Origin: Timema cristinae
Taxonomy: Eukaryota; Arthropoda; Insecta; Phasmatodea; Timematidae
Length of the DNA: 64,000 nt
Assembly: GCA_039000515.1 (NCBI GenBank)
Contig: JBCFYV010011164.1
Coordinates: forward strand, 50,103,791 to 50,167,790
Direction: 5' to 3'
Positions within the stretch are counted from its first letter, which is position 1. Each line of letters begins with the position of its first letter. Shown piece after piece: positions 58,276 through 64,000 of this stretch. Position numbers and translations under genes: made by a program. The notes under the pieces are model-generated. The model was not told where the DNA came from and made no database searches. It worked only from the letters and a program-made list of their open reading frames with translations.

Positions 58276-59318
58276 TTAGCTCGAGAATGTCTTATAGCTG
58301 ACGGTTTTTGTATAATAAGATTTTTTTTTTTAATAGTTCTAACGATTTTTTCTAAATTATTATTTTAGGACCATTTTACACACTATCATAAATAATTTAA
58401 CTTTATATAAAATAAAACTATTAGAGAAAACGTGAATCTTTTGGAAATTAACCTTAAAGATTAAATTCAAAATGAAATATAGGAATAATTTTTCATGATA
58501 AATAAGAATACGTTTTTATTTTTACAAATAACAAATAATTTTAGAATGCGTAGTTTACAAATACTTTATTTTTTAAATCTAAATTTTGTTAAATATATAT
58601 TGAACAATTTGGTTTGAAATTTAAGTCTGATTATTGTGATTAACAAGATGATGTGTTTAGTTTTATGAGGAAAACATTGAAGGTAGTTTACTCAAACTAT
58701 TTTTAAAAATAATTTTCGAAGCCACACTATGAGAAAGTTTGTGTGATTGTCTCTAATCATTTACCTATTTTTAATACCTCTATCTCTCAGAAAATATTGA
58801 TCTTTCTTAAGTTGAATTACTAATGAAGAACATTTTAGATTATATTAAAGGGCAGAAAACTTGAGTAAAATGTCATTTTATTTATCTCGCCTGTCTTAGT
58901 TGCCACTATCTGTCAAAAGTGACAGTAACACTCCTTGGTGTATGAACCATGAAAGTAGATTTGTAACTTTTATAAAGATAAGGTTTTTCATATGGCACTC
59001 GGACTATATTTCACAAAATACTACTAGCCTGAATGTTAATTTGAATATTTAATATCAAGCACATTTGTTTTGGTCAGCCCTCGATGGGTAGTTTGGGGCT
59101 CGAATACCGGCCTGTTATACTCTGAGCTGTTCTTGTTATTGACTCCCCATTCTCCAAGCAAATACGCCCCCCCTCCCCCTCGTGGAAAGGGTGACAACAA
59201 GTTTATTGAGCAGAATGATATTGATTTTCGAACTATGTTTATTGAGAAGTATTGGTTTTAGAACGATGATTTTAAAACAAACAAGAACAAACTTGTGCTG
59301 AATTCAAATTTCAAAAAA
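58276..59318. other. no gene; SINE-like fragment
   Basis: AT-rich. At 59075-59165 GGGGCTCGAATACCGGCCTG (box B type) and CTCCAAGCAAATACGCC resemble family B in + orientation. Nothing else is supported. Confidence 0.4.
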
Positions 59319-59646
59319 ATTGTTCTTCATAACTGAGTAAAGAAAATAGCAAGCATGCAGTCTAGTGGTTAGATTGTTCTTCATAACTGAGTAAAGAAAA
59401 TAGCAAGCATGCAGTCTAGTGGTTAGATTGTTCTTCATAACTGAGTAAAGAAAATAGCAAGCATGCAGTCTAGTGGTTAGATTGTTCTTCATAACTGAGT
59501 AAAGAAAATAGCAAGCATGCAGTCTAGTGGTTAGATTGTTCTTCATAACTGAGTAAAGAAAATAGCAAGCATGCAGTCTAGTGGTTAGATTGTTCTTCAT
59601 AACTGAGTAAAGAAAATAGCAAGCATGCAGTCTAGTGGTTAGATTG
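59319..59646. repeat. 54-bp tandem repeat, six identical copies
   Basis: The unit is ATTGTTCTTCATAACTGAGT, AAAGAAAATAGCAAGCATGC, AGTCTAGTGGTTAG (54 bp), six copies without a visible difference plus the first four bases of a seventh. As 54 is a multiple of three, the minus strand stays open for 118 codons of an 18-residue repeat, which is a by-product and not a gene. The lack of variation means the array expanded recently or is homogenised. Confidence 0.97.
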
Positions 59647-60385
59647 GTAGCCTCCATCAAGTAAACTATATAATCCAGGCCTAATCATTATAATACAGAT
59701 TACCATTATTACATATTTAATCATATAAGTAATTTATATATATTATATAAGTTTAATAGGCCTATATTTAAAATTAAATTTGTACATTATTAATAATTAT
59801 ATCATACTATTAAAATTAAAATATTTGTATTAACTATAAGTTCCAATTAAACTTAGAGACTATATACATATAATTTTTATATTAATATAGATCAAGTATG
59901 TATTTAAATATATTTATCAATCGTATAAAATTAAATTAACGCGTGTATACACACACAACACACACACCTTGATTTTAGTGGAAATAATCCTTTGGAAGGC
60001 CTTTTTTCTTACCTGAATCCTCTAATGTACGATATTCTACCAAAATTGAGGTAGGTGTCCTATATGTTAAAAATAACCTTAAACGTTTAGGTGTGCCATA
60101 TATCTGTTGTGTCCCATTTATTAATTTGTATGTAATTAATGTATATCACCCGAACTTTACTACCCACGAGGAAAGCCCAAGGAGCCTGTTTGTTTACATT
60201 TTACATCTTCTTGGCGCTAGAAGGGCACAAAGCTATAAAATAATCAATGATGTTGGCAGCTAGAAACAAACTAGTTCTAAATTATAAAGTAATTAATATA
60301 TTTATGCTTTTTAAATTTTGGATAAGTGTAGAGGGGTTACACAATTTTTAAAGAAAATTAAGGGGGCGCATAGTGTAAGGTGTTT
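59647..60385. other. no gene; AT-rich with CA microsatellite
   Basis: Very AT-rich, with a TAGGCCTA palindrome at about 59757 and an (AC)n tract at 59948-59966. No gene. Confidence 0.4.
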
Positions 60386-60666
60386 TACGGTGGTCTAGGG
60401 GTAAGGTGTCGGACTTCTGTGCTATGGGTCCGGTGTTCAATCCTCGGTCCCGGCACAGATTTATCTGATTGTCAACTCTTCCTTCACCTCTGACAAGACA
60501 TCTTGTGAATGTGGGGAATGCCAGGCCTCCACCGTGGTTCGGATCCCACGTTAAACTGTAGGTCCTCCATTTCATTTCACTATCACCCTACCATTACACA
60601 TTAGCGTAAGTGCGTATAACCCGGACGGGTAGTAAGAAGCGGTAATAATAATAATAATAATAATAA
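60386..60666 (+). mobile_element. SINE family A, nearly full length
   Basis: The head is ACGGTGGTCTAGGGGTAAGG with box B GTGTTCAATCC. The body is intact, followed by the tail ACCCGGACGGGTAGTAAGAA and (TAA)n. The first few bases of the head are altered. No clear target duplication was found. Confidence 0.9.
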
Positions 60667-62656
60667 GTCGGAAATGTTGGAAAGACATCACACAGGTGTT
60701 GAAAGAAGTCTACCAATCAATCATGAGCTATTCGTAAATTGTATTATGGTCATTATTTTAGTGCAGGCCTACATGGTGTTTGGTGATTCAATCGCAATTT
60801 GTTATCAAACGTAAATATAAGTTTATAAATGACCCTTTATATTATTATCAATCTAAAAAAAATGTATAGATAATTTAACTAATTGCTTAAGAAAGTGCAC
60901 ACACATTCAAATGGATAGAGGCGGGGAAGCCCCTTTGTTTTAATTGATTTGTGTAAGCCATCTTCAGTTCGACATGCAAGAATTAAAAGCTGGACTCAGG
61001 CTCGTAAGGTACTTAAGTTGGGGTCTGTGCAAAGCGCGGACATATTCAAGTTCAGATGCGGAGAAACTTATTGTCTAGGAATAAGTTTTAAAAAAAGTGT
61101 GTGGTCTTGGGACCCCCCTCCGTCGTGTGTCTAGATAATATTTACAGTGGCCTTCCTCTAGATTTTTTTTTCAAATTAAACTCTTCTATAAGCTATTCAT
61201 TTTAATCAATAATTAAATGCCTTTTTTTTATTTGAATTGGTCTTCCCCCGATAAGTTTTTGAAAATTGGATGACACTAGATGCTATTTGGAGTGTCCTTA
61301 CCTTGACATTTTTTTGAAAATTAAATGTCTCTTGAGACTATTTAGAGTGATCTTATTCTTTCTAGATATAATTATGGTCACTCTATTACAAAATAATGTA
61401 TCTATTAGCAAATTAAGGTAAGTTTAGTTTTATTTTACCGAATCTTGACGTTTGTTTGATCCTCCAAGAAAAGCGGTCTGTTTCTACAGTAATAGAATGA
61501 GGAGGGCTGCTGTGTCAAAACTCATAAGTAATATTTTGAAACATAGTTTTTGTGCCGGTATTTTGATAAAAATAAAATGAAACAGACCCACTTCATCTTT
61601 AGTCAACCTATTAACAACAACAAAAAACCATTGACATTTCAATACTCTATTTTAAGAAAGTGTTTAGTAATTATCTTTGTGTTGGTGGAGAATTATATAG
61701 TTGACCTTAATAATTATTGACAATAATGGTGTGTGGAATAAATCCAGATCCAAACTATTATAAGGCAGGACAAAGGTCATAGTCATTTGCAGAAAACTTC
61801 ACCACTCGTAAATTGATCATTATAATTATTATTTTATTTGAGTTAGAACTACAATTATTATTTAAATATATAATTTAATGATTGAGTAATATTTCTGAGA
61901 TCACCAATTATTTTTGTTTTATTCCAGGCATAATTTGTGTCACCTCTCTTTCCCCCCCCCCACCCCCCTTTTCTTCTTCCCCAAAATAATTTTAACTATA
62001 GGTCTATTAAAAACTGTGTGAGCTTCCCACTAAACTAGCGTCCGTCACACCCCCTTTATTGCTTCCCTTTGTTCAGAATTGACCATACGCCACTGGGGCC
62101 GGGAGATACCCCCGTAGGTTAGTTTGTTTGGGCTACCGCAAATACTTTACCTATTCAATTCAAAAATGTATTTTTATTAAATTTTAATCAAAAGTTCCAT
62201 TGAATAAATCCGAGGTGCCCGTAATACATAATTTGTGAATATATGATTACATTAAATTTAAAACCATCCTGTTTGATGTTTTTAGTGTTGTTTATAAACA
62301 CAAGTAAGATAATCTCTTAAGTGAACTACACAACAAGTGGAAGAAGGATCCTTTTACACACTTAATGGGGGATGGAAGGGGACGCGAGAAAAACACTTTT
62401 TTTTGGGCCAAAATAAATAAAATATTGCTCCAGTACAAACGGAGCTTAATTTTCTTCACATGTTGATGTCAACAGTTGTTGAATATCTCTCATGCATTAG
62501 CATGAAGGCACTAGATGAGAAACTTTTTATATGAAGAGAAGAAGCTATCATTAAATTCCAGAACACCCTTGACAGATATTAAAAAAATGTTGAGGTCACC
62601 GTGTGAAGAAAATTAAATTCTTTGTATATATTACTGGGGCGATATTGTATCTACAC
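60667..62656. other. no gene seen; weak short-period repeat
   Basis: Around 61140-61375 three loosely similar blocks of about 57 bp (GGCCTTCCTCTAGATTTTTT, GGTCTTCCCCCGATAAGTTT, GTCCTTACCTTGACATTTTT) may be an old tandem repeat. A C run lies near 61955. No exon or RNA gene is supported. Confidence 0.35.
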
Positions 62657-62658
62657 TA

Positions 62659-62883
62659 GCCCCATGGCTTCTTTGGTGCTGACTGACAGCTCACAGCTGA
62701 TAGTTAAAAGCTTATAAAAGTTACCAGACCAAATTATGTATCCCTACGCCTAACCATATGATCTGCAAAAGCATGTGTTTAGCAGCTGTCACTCCTGAAG
62801 CTAAAAATTTAGGTATATACCTAAATGTTGACTGTCAAAAGTCAGCTGTGAGCTGTCAGTTAGCACCAAAGAAGCCATGAGGC
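62659..62883. mobile_element. MITE with 43-bp inverted repeats and TA flanks
   Basis: The left arm GCCCCATGGCTTCTTTGGTG-CTGACTGACAGCTCACAGCTGA and the inverse of the right arm differ at only two positions. TA stands outside both ends (62657-62658 and 62884-62885), as for Tc1/mariner-type MITEs. Near the centre-right lies an exact 20-bp palindrome, ATTTAGGTATATACCTAAAT (62807-62826). A relative lies at 4860-5095. The near-identity of the arms suggests a fairly recent insertion. Confidence 0.88.
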
Positions 62884-62885
62884 TA

Positions 62886-63734
62886 CTGTATTTGACAAAA
62901 AAATAAAGTTTTGCCATAAAAACTGCAAAAACACTGGCTTTTTCTCGCATCTTCGTCCATCAAACCTTAAATATATTAATAACGACATAATATATAGTTA
63001 TTGTTTAAGCATTTATAAGCAGTTTTGCTCGTGTCAGTAGAAAGTAGAAACTGATCATTGATAATGTAGTTGAAATAGCCTCGGGATTAAACTAACTAAT
63101 AATAAAGATATAAATATTTCCCCTCGCCACCTCAACCTACTCTGAAACATAGCTTTAATGGTAGATAGTAATATATGCTAATAGCTATCATATTTGTAGT
63201 CCCGAGGAGGAGTTTATTCCAGTCCGGCTCCCTGTTTCCATACTAATTATTGACTTTGTTTTGTACGTTTTGTAAAAACTTAGTTGTCACTTTTACAAAA
63301 GAAAAGCAATGTACAAAACTCATTACGTAACTACTGAACACTGAAATGTTATCCACATGATGACGTATTTTAATTGAGCTTGATTTACTGCCCGATTTAA
63401 TTTGTGTGCCAGTTTAGTTTCAATACAAAAATAATAGACATTGTGAAATTTCCGAATACTTATAAACGAAGGACAAGACTGTACCGAGCCAATTATATAA
63501 TTGTGAAAAATGCCAATAAGTTCCTAAGGAAACTCCATTGACTGGGCATACCACTAACTTCCTTAGTAGGCCTATGGATAGGCATTTTATTGTTGGAATT
63601 CATTTCTTTTTCATCGTCTACATTCTTTTAAGACTTTTGATTCTGGAACTCGGGCCCGGGCCCAGGCCCCCGTAGTGTACTTGCCATAACTTACTCATCG
63701 CAGGGGATTTTGTGCATTGTCTATTTAAAGCGAG
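62886..63734. other. dispersed repeat copy, no gene
   Basis: 63020-63230 is the second copy of the repeat at 7720-7930. A TAGGCCTA palindrome lies at about 63566 and the palindrome GGGCCCGGGCCC near 63652. No gene was seen. Confidence 0.45.
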
Positions 63735-63832
63735 CGTATAACCCGAAATGTTAGTAAAACGCGGGGCTAAAAAAAGCTAATTTAATATTTTAAAAAAGCA
63801 TCGCGTCTTACTATTATTTCGAGTTATACGCC
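63735..63832. mobile_element. two SINE tails in inverted orientation
   Basis: A + strand tail (CGTATAACCCGAAATGTTAG, ending CGCGGGGCTAAAAA) is followed about 30 bp later by a minus-strand tail (AGCATCGCGTCTTACTATTA-TTTCGAGTTATACGCC). Both lack bodies. From 63833 to the window end I see nothing. Confidence 0.65.
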
Positions 63833-64000
63833 AAGTTTAATAGGAATAGACATCACCCAAACTTCAATTATTGTGTATACACTTTGTATGACATTAAATT
63901 TCTTATATAAAAAAGGGTCACTATGCATCAAGAAGATGAAATCTGGTAACTGCGCGCTCCATAAGACCTGCAACTTAGAGTTGAACGACCTACATAGTAA

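Noticed and set aside
59304..59660. 118-codon open frame of an 18-residue repeat
   Set aside because: It exists only because the 54-bp unit is a multiple of three and lacks stops in that frame; there is no promoter, homology or splice context.

Overview
The window is AT-rich, gene-poor animal DNA, most likely from an arthropod and probably an insect. It has no bacterial-type gene density, no operons and no long intact reading frame. The evidence for an animal is tRNA-derived SINEs with target-site duplications, a decayed mariner transposon, LINE remnants, several satellite arrays, and short exons with consensus GT/AG borders separated by introns of about 19 kb. I cannot name the species.

Host coding content is very small. 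The best case is a chain of four phase-compatible exons on the + strand (5908-6039, 6581-6616, 26133-26159, 44621-44656). It encodes a Ser/Asp/Glu-rich, probably disordered C-terminal segment that ends in a stop. All three introns are phase 0 and two of the exons are microexons (36 and 27 nt). A GC-rich block at about 55.23-56.11 kb ends in an ATG followed by a splice donor and looks like the first exon and promoter of a transcript that runs off the right edge.

Layout: 1-790 is a 34-bp satellite cut by the window edge. 1.8-2.1 kb holds a DDE transposase remnant. 3.5-5.1 kb holds SINEs and a MITE relative. 5.9-6.6 kb holds the first two candidate host exons. 9.49-10.47 kb is a DNA transposon with TAA duplications and a SINE nested in it. 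12.57-13.80 kb is a 53-bp satellite, followed by a coding-like 0.3 kb segment. 16.9-21.3 kb is a cluster of decayed transposon-associated coding pieces, including a mariner with inverted repeats and TA flanks. 23.49-24.74 kb is a second inverted-repeat element with a tRNA-like inverted repeat nested inside. 25.4-26.0 kb is a LINE remnant. 28.4-30.1 kb is a 41-bp satellite. 30.7-32.7 kb is a cluster of SINE copies. 36.7-41.6 kb holds two LINE remnants, a long dispersed repeat and a SINE. 47.4-49.5 kb is an interrupted copy of that dispersed repeat. 57.5-58.3 kb is another copy. 59.3-59.65 kb is a near-perfect 54-bp tandem repeat. 62.66-62.88 kb is a MITE.

The most useful biological signal is that two SINE families with different tRNA-like heads share one 3' tail containing a small hairpin, which suggests both used the same LINE machinery. 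I did not find convincing evidence of a new multi-gene system. All calls are by eye, without alignments or database searches.
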